NCBI GenBank assembly: GCA_916610825.1
Contig: OU744448.1
Span: 10,668,125-10,732,124, forward strand
Origin: Haliclystus octoradiatus
Taxonomy: Eukaryota; Cnidaria; Staurozoa; Stauromedusae; Haliclystidae
Length of the DNA stretch: 64,000 nucleotides
Direction: 5' to 3'
Below the pieces are notes generated by a model. It ran no database searches. It was given only the letters and a program-made list of their open reading frames with translations, and was not told where the DNA came from. Of the stretch, positions 12,001 through 22,323 are shown one piece after another. Positions within the stretch are counted from its first letter, which is position 1. Every line of letters starts with the position of its first letter. The position numbers and the translations under genes are program-made.

Positions 12001-14087
12001 TGAAATACTGTTCCATCAGGGAATTAAAACCTGATCTAAATAAACGATCTGACTCTATAAGGGCAAAACTTTTTTAATATGTGTAATCCTTTTATTTAAA
12101 TGTTCATGATATTTTGTATTAAATAGCTTACACGTCCACGTATATTATATTTTCTTAACTTGAAAATGGCAGATGTATTTGATGTCGAAACGTCGTTCAA
12201 ATTAATGAAAAACAATTACTGTTGCCCTTAATCTTTTCCCTGAAACAGGTAAATATTATGTGTCTAAATATCATTATTCATTAATATTAATGACTTACAA
12301 CTCGTAGAACTTGTAAGAGAGACATCGTTATATTCATTTTGATCGGTCCAAACAATGTACATTTTGGACTCGTTCTCATAAACGGCCTCAGAGTGTGAAT
12401 TCCAAGTGAATGACGTAGTACCTCTTCTTGGTCAGATGTATCAGAAGCTACATCACTGATACGATAAGAAACTGAAATATAAAATATCTTTCGCTATATT
12501 TTGAATTTTATAGAAATCATATGCATTATGCATATATAAACTAAAATTCTAAATGTATCGACCCGTATTAAGTATAATCGTCTAGTCTCCATGTGCAAAA
12601 ATGGGAAACGAACTCCTCTCTGTGTTGCTGATAAATCACTTTCGAAACCCTCCCAGGTCATCAAGAAGGTATACAGCAAAAGGTAACTTCCTTGTTGGAA
12701 AAGAGCACCCAAAATCATTCGCTTGCCGTGGCATCCAACAATGGAGCCATCTTCTATATAACATCGCTAGTAAATCAAGCCTTGCAAATTACAAGAAAAC
12801 GTTAATAGAAGCATTTGCTCAATAATGGGATTTCGATTTTGTTGGAATGAGAATACAGAATTTACAAGGATAACGGGTCACAACTTTTTAATTCCGCGGG
12901 GATCGATTGGTAACCTAAAGAATTTTGGAAATATAATGTTCTGAACTAATTTTAGAATTAATTAACGAGGAAAAAGACTTGGCACTTTTATGTCAGTCTA
13001 TTTTCGTAACACTATATATCGAGATAAAGTTTAAATTAAATGCTTCCATGTCCATGGGCTGCTTCTATACTTTTCATAAAATTTATTTACTGTATAGTCA
13101 GAGGAACAACTTTAACTAATTTATACTATAAAAAGCTTTCAGGGCACAAATGTATGCATCAGAGACAAAACAAAGTATGCTTAACATTGAAATTATAAAA
13201 ATTCGAAATTGAAGTTTTTGATTCTTAGATGGGATGTTATCTGAAGTGAATTATTCCGGGTTCTACCTAGCTTGCGTTCGAAGGGGTTCGAACAGATTTT
13301 TTCTTCGTATAGTACTGTAATATAGAAGGAAAGTCTGTCTGCATCACAGGCTAACGTATACCTGGTGTATCGTTGCAAGGAGTTAGGTAAAGGGCACTTG
13401 GCAGACCGTATATATATAAGCCAATGAGAAATTAATCTGCGTCAAATCAATATTAAAAACTGAGTCTACATACATGTTGTGGTCTACATTCATTCAACAT
13501 TCAAATTTAGATATTGCACTACAAAACATTGCATATTTTAAAATGTAGTTAGTATAATTGTAAAATCGTAAACACTAATCAATTATCCAACACTAACGTT
13601 GTATTCTAACGTGATATCGAATGTTAGTATTAACAACAATTTCAGGAGTAATATTTTGAAGAGCTTTTCTACATAAAATTAAATGAAAATTTATAAAACA
13701 TGAAAGAAAAGAGTGTTCTCGATTAGTCTTAATGCAGTCAGGAAATCTCAAATATAAAGTATACAATATTAGGTCGGATAAATCTCAATTGGTTAGCACG
13801 TAGCAGTTGTATATGATAAAATAGTTCCCTGTCCTATATGAAATGCTACTTTGCATCTAATATTCGGATGCACATGATGGTACGAGAATTGCTAAATTTT
13901 ATAGATGTTGATGTATAATACGATGCAGCCGTATTCAAAATGAACGTGTTGACGTAAAAATATAGAGTTAATCCTAACTAAAACAGGCTTATAATACCTT
14001 GATAATACCATCAACTGAGAAGATCTCGCTATTAAATTATATCTTACCAAGTAGAAGTACAATTGATATTATTGCTTTCATTTTCAT
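6049..14087 (-). CDS. Nicotinic acetylcholine receptor-like Cys-loop channel subunit, non-alpha type, eight exons
   Basis: Exons in coding order: 14048-14087, 12299-12471, 10951-11105, 10136-10360, 8831-9098, 7925-8080, 7582-7675, 6049-6263. All have GT-AG borders and compatible phases, giving 1,326 bases and 441 residues. Exon 1 is a signal peptide (MKMKAIISIVLLL). The ligand domain shows VWLRQTWCDNRLVWDP, MWYPDVYLLNN and a Cys-loop with 13 residues between cysteines (CQIDVTYFPLDDQQC). M1 follows MPCVLIAVL. M2 is preceded by GERV; a glutamate there is typical of cation channels. M3 starts VPLIGIYYA, the intracellular loop begins VVVLNWCARLVRL, and M4 is in the last exon (NRLFLWLYILTSF). Loop C has no adjacent cysteine pair, so this is not an alpha subunit. 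The loop between M3 and M4 is short. The product should sit in the plasma membrane as one subunit of a pentamer. The natural ligand is not known. Confidence 0.92.
6264..7581. repeat. Receptor intron 7, with a short hairpin
   Basis: Apart from a perfect 17-base inverted repeat (CATTCATTTCTGATTTT at about 6534 and its complement at about 6582) I see nothing. An open frame at 6480-6764 (+) runs through the hairpin and looks like chance. Confidence 0.4.
9723..10024. repeat. Long inverted repeat (hairpin MITE) in receptor intron 4
   Basis: The left arm (9723-9846) and right arm (9901-10024) are near-complements over about 124 bases with a loop of about 54. The arms begin with AAAT(T)CTAAAATCTGTG and share GTAGTAGTATAGTCC and TCTGAACTAATTA. 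It ends about 110 bases from exon 4 of the receptor, and a spurious reading frame runs out of that exon into the arm. No transposase is present. The likely source is a foldback-type non-autonomous DNA transposon. Confidence 0.75.
11584..11767. mobile_element. MITE with GAGACGAAAATGTAGCG ends
   Basis: A roughly 184-base element in receptor intron 2. The left end reads GAGACGAAAATGTAGCG and the right end is its complement (GCTACATTTTCGTCTC). It is richer in CpG than its surroundings and contains several TTCGAAAA-like words. No coding capacity. Family not determined, and I cannot see a clean target duplication. Confidence 0.65.
11862..12250. mobile_element. Foldback MITE with ~80-base terminal inverted repeats
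   Basis: The two ends match over about 80 bases (AAGGGCAACAGTAATTG, then AATTTGAACGACGTTTCGAC, then ATACATCTGCCATT on both arms), with about 220 bases between them. The word GGTAAATATT lies just outside or at both ends (about 11827 and 12248) and could be a target duplication, though it does not sit symmetrically. It lies in receptor intron 2, about 50 bases from exon 2. Confidence 0.65.
12601..12825 (+). mobile_element. Fragment of the C-terminal end of a LINE ORF2
   Basis: A 74-codon frame ends in a pattern common at the end of CR1/Jockey-type LINE ORF2 proteins: an Arg/Asn-rich stretch, KSFACRGIQQWSHL, then a run ending YKKTLIEAF and a stop. The intact LINE at 59-63 kb ends in the same style ([12 protein letters not shown] and FNSKLHKI). 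There is no upstream reverse transcriptase, so this is a 5'-truncated remnant in receptor intron 1. The call rests on pattern only. Confidence 0.45.
12826..14047. other. Rest of receptor intron 1
   Basis: AT-rich intronic sequence. No supported gene, hairpin or repeat was seen. Confidence 0.5.
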
Positions 14088-14960
14088 GGAGAACCTATAT
14101 GTGAACATTAAACACTTTTCAAATCATCTTCGGAGCGATTTTAATCGTTGCAAAACAACATTTTGAGACTTGAAAGTTATAAATAATTAAACTAGAACAT
14201 AAAATAAAGTATTTACAAGCTAAACTGGTGGTGATGTTTATTAAATATAACAAAATATAATTATAAAACAAATTAAAAAAACAATTAATCTTCAAATGGA
14301 AAACGCAACTTTCTACGTAGAAATGTAAATGCAAAGAAAGTCGCTAAATATTGTTTGGACTGTAATTAGTGTGAAGTATCACAGTTACTAACGAAAAGTT
14401 CAATAGAAGATTAGAAATTATTTGAGCGAAAGTGCAGCACGGCCGGTTGTTGCTATTAGAAACGCGTATCCCACGCAATTCAAACTTTATAAACTCCAAA
14501 CAAGATGGCTACTTTCGCGAACAGGTGGCCCGGCCGGCGAACGCTCGTTTTCTTCGTTAGCAACCAGGAAACATAGTAACTGTTACAAATTGATGTTTTA
14601 CTAACGGCTGTACCCATACAAGCGACAATGCCTGAAATTTTAAACTCAATTTCGTCATAAGCAAAAACCTTTAAAACCAAGCGATAAATAATTCGGAACG
14701 AACCAATCAAATGATTCCGAACTGCATACCGACCAATCAAAACCATTCCATCTGAATCACCTGTTATAAACAACCAAGCAGCCCATTGGCTGCACCTTTT
14801 AGCGTTGGGTTTAAATTGTAAGTGACGTGATGGCGTTTTCCGTGTTTGCTGTAAACAATGAAAACAGGGGGCTAAAGAAACGAAGAGACAAAAAGACCAC
14901 TCATAATCATATCAAATTCAAGACGGACAACGCAGCCGTAATATATAGGTAGTTTGAACC
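14088..14960. promoter_or_regulatory. Divergent promoter region between receptor and carboxypeptidase genes
   Basis: The two genes start head to head about 870 bases apart. The middle (about 14430-14560) is clearly richer in CpG than its surroundings, with CGGCCGG repeated, as often seen near animal promoters. It also has AACAAGATGGCTAC, which resembles a YY1-type start-site motif. No TATA box was assigned. Open frames here on both strands look like chance. Confidence 0.4.
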
Positions 14961-17900
14961 ATGGATAATTTTATACTAGCAACAATATTAATAAGTTGGT
15001 TAAGCTTTACTTATAGCAAACCAGTACTAACTAATATGTATGGACAAGCTCAGCAACCAGCACAAGGTGGATTTATGCATCATAATTACGATTCAATGAA
15101 ACAAGTATTAGAAGAATATACAAGAATTTATCCTAATTTATGTCGGCTGTACGATGTCGGTGCAACGGTACAAAATCGGTCATTACTGGTTTTAGAGATT
15201 AGCAATAATCCGGGACAACATGAACCAGGAGAACCTGAATTCAAATATATTGCTAACATGCATGGTAATGAAGTCGTTGGTCGTGAAATGTTATTGGAAT
15301 TAATTAAGAAATTCTTAACAACTTATGGACATAATAAAAAATTAACAAAGTTAGTTGACACTACAAGAATGCATTTTATGCCTAGTATGAATCCAGATGG
15401 ATATGAAAAAGCGTATGCACAAGAAGGGAAACCTGATTGGTTAACTGGTCGCAATAATGCTGATAACATTGATTTAAATCGTAATTTTCCCGATCAATTT
15501 GTTTCAAACAATCAAAAACGTGAACCAGAAACTGTTGCTATAATGAAATGGGTCGATGATGGTCCGTTTGTATTGTCCGCAAATTTACATGGCGGATCGC
15601 TTGTTGCAAATTACCCATTTGATAATAATAAAGATGCAAAAACTGAATACACAGGGAGTCCAGATGATGATATTTTTAAACAATTAGCATTGACATACTC
15701 CAAGGCACATCCTACAATGCACATGAAAAACCCACCATGGGAATGCAGTGATATCCCACCTGATCATTTTACCGATGGGGTCACAAATGGAGCTGAGTGG
15801 TACAATGTTGCTGGGGGGATGCAAGATTATAACTATTTACATTCAAATTGTTTTGAAATTACTATTGAAATGGGTTGTAATAAATTCCCAGATGCAGCTG
15901 ACTTAGCAAGATATTGGCAAGACAATGAAAAACCATTGGTTTCATTTATTGAAATGGTAAGTACGACACAGCCTATAGATCGTTGTTTAGCATTGAAAGT
16001 AATACCTGGACTTCGAAAATCATTCATCGCATTATGAGTAAAAAGGATACTGGAGTTTATCACACATGCGTTTAGCTAAAATACTTCTTAAATTCCCATA
16101 TCGAATTACGAATACTTGACGAGCACACATTTATTCACATGGCTGTTTAAAATGCTTTTACATGTAATTAGGGCAGATTAGCTCACATGGCAGAGCAATC
16201 GAACTTCAGATCGGATCATATCTGATCGACTGTGGTTCGAATCCCCCGAAGGTCAACTCAGCCTTGACTTTATCTGAAAAATCAAATGAGTACCATCTGA
16301 GGATGGCGGATGGTATGGTCCAGAGGCATTGTGAGTAGCTGCGGCGCATCGTTGCACATTGAAAATCGAGGCCTATCAGCCATGAAATATGTTGAAATTG
16401 ATCTGCAGTGGGATCCGCGGAGCGTTTAAAATCATTGCTCTCAGCGAAAAAAGCCACTCTTCTAGAAATAGAGAAATTGTACGGGTGTCTTCGGTAGGGC
16501 GACACCGTCTACATTACTTACTTACATGTAATAGTATCAAGACTGTTTCGCATACAATGAACAGCTTTAGGCATTCCGAACAGGTATATAAAATCCCAAG
16601 AGAAGCTAAAGCTAAGTATCTTTACAATATCTTATATAGGTCCTAACTTTGTTTTTCAATTGTGTAAATTATTTACTATTTTAAGAAATGTATGTTTTTA
16701 ATAATCACTATCAAATCATTTTATATGGAATTAAACAAAAGTATCTTTTGAAATTGCGTTTCATTGGCAGAAACGTAGAATGATTTTCCAACAGTTAATA
16801 TTTCAGGTCAGGTCAATGAGTAATACAATCAAGGCCCGACAAAAGTGGGGATCCTATATCCCGCAGGGTTAAAGCAAATTCAGAAGAAAATTGATACTTT
16901 TTTGATTTATAAGCCAAAGCTCAACAAATTATTCAGAAAAAAATGTTGACAATTTTTGTCAGGCATTGTCAGAATTTGACACTTCATTGAAACGGAATGT
17001 AAATAAGGATCTTAAATTGGCTCCAAAAACAGTACAATTCGGTACAAAACCAGATTCGGTAGTGTCTAGCAAAAGACTTGTTCTAGAATCGTAGAGCATT
17101 TCATCATTTTCTTCTGAATTTCTGTTGTGCCCTGTTGTTGTTGAAGTATTTGTCTATAGATTATAAAAATATCAGTCTTCTTACGAATTTGCTCAAGCTT
17201 TTTGAATGTAGAATTAATCATTTTTGTCGGACCTTGGGACTAATTTAGTTTGAGAAGCATTATCCCCTCTACGACCACACACACTGCCCGAATTGTCTTA
17301 TCGTGTTTGTATTATACATTGAATTTTCCTTGCCATTTAGACACATCGCGGAGTTAAAGGATTCGTTGTTGACAACAAAGGAAATGCAATCGAAGGTGCA
17401 GAAATCAGTACGAAGGGGCGTGATCACGTGATCAAAACACTTAAAGACGGTGATTATTGGCGATTACTAGTTGCAGAAAAATACACATTAACAGTAAGTA
17501 AAGATGGTTATGCATCACAAAGCAAAGAAGTCGAAGTAGGAGACGGCGAAGCAACCAGTTTAAACTTTACATTAGCTAAACAAAGTGAGGATGAAAAGGG
17601 CAGTGGACGATTTATTGAAGGGGACACTTTACAGCCATCTGCCCCAGCACAAGATTCAACTGAAACAAATAATCCAGATATATTATCTAATGCACAAAAT
17701 ATAAAAACTAATGAAGCAACAACAGAACAATCATATCCTCTATTATCACAATTAAACAATTTGGCAGCAGTGGCAACAGGGGAGACTCCACAAAGTCAAA
17801 TATCTACTGGGGCATCTAACGGGATTGATGGTCAATGGGGGCCACCTGGTCCTGGGATATCATCTGTAACCCCAGTGGATGCTTATGGTAACCCATTAGA

Positions 17901-18132
17901 ACAGGATAGTCCGGAATCGGCTGGGTTAGGAACAGCTGCAACAGGGAAACAATTAGTAGAACCAAACAGTGATCTTGACCGATTGGCTATGGATTCACCT
18001 TATGAACAATTCCTTGGTCGAAAAACAGCAGCATCATTTTATGATAATACACAACAAGTAATGGATGAACTAGCGTTAGGTAAAGGTGATTTGTTCAATC
18101 GCAAAATGGAACTTCAAGGCGATGAAGCATAA
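14961..18132 (+). CDS. Metallocarboxypeptidase of the M14 N/E (regulatory) subfamily, two exons
   Basis: Exons 14961-15956 and 17341-18132 join in phase 0 to give 595 residues. The enzyme removes C-terminal Arg or Lys from peptides in the secretory pathway or outside the cell. After a signal peptide (residues 1 to about 19), zinc ligands are seen as His101 and Glu104 (NMHGNEVVGREM) and His210 (NLHGGS). Other marks are PSMNPDGYE and NIDLNRNFPDQF, with the catalytic Glu303 in FEITIEMGC. The intron falls exactly between the catalytic domain and the transthyretin-like domain, which begins THRGVKGFVVDNKGNAIEGA. About 190 residues follow that are Gln, Ser, Thr and Asn rich with no membrane anchor. 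Motifs fit carboxypeptidases D, E, M and N about equally; length and a single catalytic domain favour E or N. A polyadenylation signal lies at 18327. Confidence 0.92.
16170..16512 (+). mobile_element. tRNA-derived SINE, near full length (copy 1)
   Basis: The head resembles a tRNA: GATTAGCTCACATGGCAGAG fits an A box and GGTTCGAATCC is a B box, so it was built to be read by RNA polymerase III. The body includes AAGGTCAACTCAGCC, a GATGGCGGATGGTATGGTCC-like stretch and GTTGAAATTGATCTGCAGTG. The 3' end has TCTTCGGTAGGGCGACAC. Related copies on the minus strand lie at 54194-54549 and 55602-55890, and partial ones at 18757 and 20287. It sits in the carboxypeptidase intron. Confidence 0.8.
16831..17235. 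mobile_element. MITE with AAGGYCCGACAAAA ends
   Basis: A roughly 405-base element in the carboxypeptidase intron. The left end is AAGGCCCGACAAAAGTGG and the right end, as its complement, is AAGGTCCGACAAAAA. Both inner edges contain GAATTTGCTC or its complement-like word AGCAAATTCAGAAG. Relatives lie at 20415-20583 and, truncated, at 55530-55600. No coding capacity. Confidence 0.6.
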
Positions 18133-18326
18133 ATTATGATACTATGAACAATAATTTTGATGTGTTTATACATATTTCACACAGACATACAGTATAGTAG
18201 TAGAGAGTGATATCAAATATGAAAATTTAATTAAAATGAAAGGGATAATTTGAAATACTTTCAAAGATGATTGTGTTAAATTTTATCAAACAATAGAGAT
18301 CATATATGTAATGAAACATAAGTACA

Positions 18327-18332
18327 AATAAA
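18327..18332 (+). terminator. Polyadenylation signal of the carboxypeptidase gene
   Basis: AATAAA about 195 bases after the stop codon, the first well-placed signal downstream of the gene. Confidence 0.5.
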
Positions 18333-18469
18333 GATCATTGAAACTTACAAAAAAATCTAATTAAATGCTTCAAAAGTAACATGATAACGTGGTGAATACT
18401 AAGTTTATACTTAAACAAAATAATCTGTAGATGGGAGTGCCGCAGAATGATTGTGGTATTACCTAAATT

Positions 18470-18870
18470 ATAACAGATTTCATGACAGATATAGTCAGTC
18501 CTTAATAGCACAGGTGTGTGCACTTAAGCTCTCTATAGTGCAATTCTCTTCAGACCATTGAATGCACAATCACAAGATGTTATCGATGTTGACAATGCCG
18601 GGGCTGAACTGACGTTTAGGGAATTGTGAGCACTGCTATTGTCAATATATAGGTAATATCTTGTCCCGGCATCTTGTAATGGTAGATGGAATGGTCTGAA
18701 GAGAATTGCACTATAAAGAGATTAAGTACACACGCCTAGTTGCTATTAAGCACTATATCTGTCATGAAATCTGTTGAAATTGATCTACAGTGATGTACCA
18801 AAAATGATAAGAAATGATCATTACTAGCAAATAGCTTTGAGGGTAAAGAGCCACTCAACCAAACAGCAGG
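18470..18870. repeat. Long hairpin fused to a SINE 3' portion
   Basis: Two arms of roughly 95 bases (about 18470-18565 and 18680-18775) are near-complements. Shared words are GTGCAATTCTCTTCAGACCA and AGATTTCATGACAGATATAG, with a 115-base centre. The right arm runs into sequence matching the body of the tRNA SINE (GTTGAAATTGATCTACAGTG, then AAGAGCCACTC). The arm ends carry the same SINE words, so the hairpin probably formed by inverted duplication of a SINE fragment plus flank. Confidence 0.55.
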
Positions 18871-20043
18871 AGAGTGATACGTGCCCTTTGGGACATAGAT
18901 ACAGCCTGAGTTACTACTATTACTACTACTACTACTACTAGCACAGTGGGTTTGAAAACATGGTTCTAAATTGGTTTGACTTAATCCCAACTTTTTTTCA
19001 ATTTTCTCTTTGTCCCTTTGTCCATCACAACAGGAACAGTAACCAATGGCCTGCACATTAGGCTGCAGTGGCTGCCGATAATAATGGTAAGAACAGGGAC
19101 TGTGTATCAGCAAAAGTTGAAATTCGTTGAGTGTAATAGAAACTGAGTTCAAAAAAATGTTGATTAAGTTAAATGGGTTGTGTATGATAATAGCATTGCA
19201 CATTGTACCAGTGTAGCCTACCCAGTGATGTTTTGGTGGAGGAGCGTGGGGAACGGTGTACCTCCATTACTTTCTCCGGGGGAGCGGCCTCCTCTCGTTA
19301 TTCCCTTTTGAAGTGAAGTTTTATATGACTGTTAGTATTATCATATTTGAAATGAGCTTTGTGAATGGAGTATTTTTAATTAGAGGAATTGACAATAAAT
19401 TTTACTGCATTGGTCCCTAAAAATGCACTGTAGAGCGCCTAAGACTTTCTAACTTGGAAAGAAAATTAGGGAAATGCCCACATGCCCTACACGGATTACA
19501 AGCTGTGCCTTAACTATTTTATTTCAAAAACCATCACTGAGCCTACCATCACTGCATCTGCTGATGCAATATTCTGGAAAGGGCTGCAAAAGCCCTCAGC
19601 CAATAAAAAAAATTACATGCGCATTGATCTGAAAAGTCAACTTTGAAATCAAAAGATTGATTTAGGTTCGAACAAAATAATCCCCAGATGACGCTTGTGT
19701 GTGGGAAGGATTGTACCACTGATCAACAATGAGAGGTAACAAGTGGAGAGCGTAATTCAATGATCAAGCTAAAGTATATACTATATAGCTTTGCGCATGT
19801 ACAGATTATTAATGAAAAAATAGTGGAGGGGCGTAGTTTTTCAAGAAACAGCAGAGAAGCTCGCACCAGCCAAGCAATTAGACCAAACAATTCATGAAAT
19901 TGCAGGTAGCTCCTATCATTAATTAATATATGTATTCCAAATTTAATGAAAAAGCAAAACATAATAAAACATTTAACAAAATATGATTCACATAGACATA
20001 TTTATAATGGACAAGATAGCTTCAGAAAATGTAATGAACTTAC

Positions 20044-22323
20044 ACGTTTACATTTTGAAAACCAATCGTAAAAACCTTTACTGAAATCCAAACAATACTT
20101 TGATGACAACGGTGAATCTTCACCGCTAAAATGTGGAAAGAATGTTTTGATCTCTTTGTAAGGATAATTTATGTTTACCATTTCGTCTATTAGTGAACCA
20201 GGCATTGCAAGGAATATATCCTGAAAGTTGAAACAATTGAACAAATCAAGTGATAGTAGTAAAAATAGCAGTAATTGAGACGGTATTGCCCTACCAAAGG
20301 CACCAGTAGGCTAATAGTGAAATGGCTCTTTTCACTGAGATCAATGATGTTAAATGCTATTTATTGATCTCAGCTGTAACACTGCAGAACAATTTCAACA
20401 GATTTTGAGGCCAGGGTCTGACAAAAGGTTCAGCATTCTGGAATCCTAGAGGCATTTCAACATTTTTTTCTGAATATTTTTGTTGATGTTTGACCAATAA
20501 ATCATTAAGAATATCAATTTTCTTCTGAATTTTCTCTAAGTTTCCGGAATCTAGGATTGCAGGATTCTTACTTATGTCGGACTATGTTAAAGGCAGATGG
20601 GCCTCATGCAAAGCAATTGGTGCACAGTTTCCTATGAGCTCTTGGCGAAAATCTGAGCTGCAACGCCATAAAGAGCTACAGCTCATAGGTACTGCTCCGC
20701 GCGCCAATCGCTATTATTCATTGTTATAAAGTATCAAAATCTTTAAGGGTTATCACATTGCTACGCCTTGAAATTTATTAATAAGAATGGCATTTTGTTT
20801 GATGATTCTAGAATGAGTCTTACCTTGCTACTATTAGTATTTTTAGAGTGAAAGTTCTTATGACATACATTAGATATGAAATTATTTAATCCTGATGAAT
20901 TCATACCAGCCAGATCATTGACTTCAATATTATTATCATGTGTGATACCAAGGATATAGCTTGGTGGCATGTACGTGCGCCAAAAGACAATATGAGTATG
21001 TTTATTGACATTTGTATGATGAAGAATAGTCTTCATGTGGACAAGACAAGGCAAAATACCTGCCTGATGCAGAAAACCAAACCATATCACCATAATAATT
21101 GAAAAAGTTACGGACATGTATATTGTTGTAGTCCTTGCTTTTGATGTACGTATAACCAATGGCGCAATTAAAACCAATGGTATATAGCATGCATTAATAT
21201 ATCTTGGTTCTTGATGCTGAGATATTGATGATAGTATCATTGGTACAATAAATGACCCAAACAGTAAAATAATGGGTTGCATAGCAAAGTCTGATAGTTT
21301 GTTTAATTGATTGAAGTTATATCTTAATAAACAAATACATTTTATAATAATAAGAATATATAATGGACCAAAAATTAATATTGCATTGATAGTAGCGTGA
21401 AGATATCTTGGATGGAGACCATGGTTCTTGAGATTTTCAGAATTAATGTTATATAAAAAGAATGCAATAGGAGTAGGTATAGTCATTGTGTTGTTATCCA
21501 CACCAAAATAAGATCTTTCGTAAAAATAAAGAAGTGTAGACAATGGAAAAAATCCAAACGAGAACCAAAAACCAGTTGATATCACACGAAAAATAAACAA
21601 TTTCAGGATCCTCTCATGTGGAGATTTAGGTTTGGAGTATAGTGTGTAATAAATAAGTGGAAATAGAGCAAATATAACAAACACTGGTCGGATGAATATC
21701 ATCAATGAAGTAAAACAGCCCATTAAGATGTCCATAATCCAATTATTTTCAAACAATTTTTCTTTGCTTGTATGGCAGCGTCGTAAAGTTAGATGTATAA
21801 GTAAACAAAATGCAAATGTTTCAACATTATTAGAGAAAGTTTTCGTAAAAAATATTAAATACAGCCATGATGATTTGAAAAGTAATCTAATAAATTTCAA
21901 GTCTGAGGAATTGCGTTTGAAAACAATTATAGATGAAGAAATAAGAATTTTTTCCATAATGAAGCAATACACAAGCATTAATAATCTTGGAGAAATGATT
22001 AATAAATACGGTGTTAAAGCTACATCAAATGTGTTTTTGAGTGCATTCAGAATGAAGAAACTCAGGCTTGATGTCAGTTGAAATGATATCGGTGATCGAA
22101 TTGGTTCTTCATTCTTCCATTCCCACGTTCTTACCACAGTAAAATTAAAAACATCACCAGCAGCTATTTCAGGGGATTGAAAGAACTCATCAGGATGAAT
22201 GTAACCAGGTAGTGGAAGGATAGTAAGATAAATTTGAAGTATTGTGAAAAACGCGAGTGTAGCGTCCATGTTTGTTCTAGGTCTATAGCCTCTTTCTCCA
22301 ATCAATGCAAAAACTGGAAACAA
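20044..22323 (-). CDS. PIGZ: GPI mannosyltransferase 4 (PIGZ / SMP3 family)
   Basis: PIGZ adds the fourth mannose to GPI-anchor precursors in the ER lumen using dolichol-phosphate-mannose. Exon 1 runs 22269-20824 from the preferred start (MDATLAFF); an in-frame ATG at 22323 is also possible. Exon 2 is 20220-20044, joined in phase 0. The N-terminal YIHPDEFFQSPE is the family's signature and active-site loop (GT22), followed by EPIRSP and many hydrophobic spans expected for a multipass ER protein. Exon 2 ends shortly after FFPHFSGEDSP, close to the usual C-terminus. A short last exon must follow. The best candidate is 19142-19107 (11 codons and a stop, phase-compatible), which would give about 552 residues, but I could not confirm it. 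The gene converges on the carboxypeptidase and reads the same way as the CD36-like gene behind it. Confidence 0.88.
20287..20410 (-). mobile_element. tRNA SINE, 3' part only (partial copy)
   Basis: Minus-strand match to the 3' third of the SINE at 16170: GCCCTACCAAAGGCACC, TTGATCTCAGC and ACTGCAGAACAATTTCAACA. The tRNA-like head is missing. It lies just before exon 2 of PIGZ is reached, within PIGZ intron 1. Confidence 0.6.
20415..20583. mobile_element. MITE, GTCYGACAWAAG family (short copy)
   Basis: The left end is GGTCTGACAAAAGG and the right end, as its complement, is AGTCCGACATAAG. The inner flanks on both sides are GGAATCCTAGA-like. Related to the 405-base element at 16831. It lies directly beside a SINE fragment in PIGZ intron 1. 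Confidence 0.55.

Larger units (their letters stand above)
18133..20043. other. Convergent gap between carboxypeptidase and PIGZ
   Basis: Holds the carboxypeptidase 3' untranslated region, a long hairpin with a SINE piece (18470-18870), an ACT-type trinucleotide run at about 18908-18940, and possibly the last short exon of PIGZ near 19107-19142. A 155-codon minus-strand frame at 18736-19203 includes a serine run encoded by that trinucleotide run and is probably not a gene. The rest (19200-20040) shows nothing I recognise. Confidence 0.45.

Noticed and set aside
16170-16260. A genuine tRNA gene
   Set aside because: A and B boxes are present but the arms do not fold into a clean cloverleaf and the segment continues into a repeated body found elsewhere, so it is a SINE head.
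18736-19203. 155-codon minus-strand frame with a serine run
   Set aside because: The serine run is a trinucleotide repeat and the rest overlaps a SINE fragment. There is no family resemblance. Only a short stretch near 19107-19142 might be the last PIGZ exon, in a different frame.
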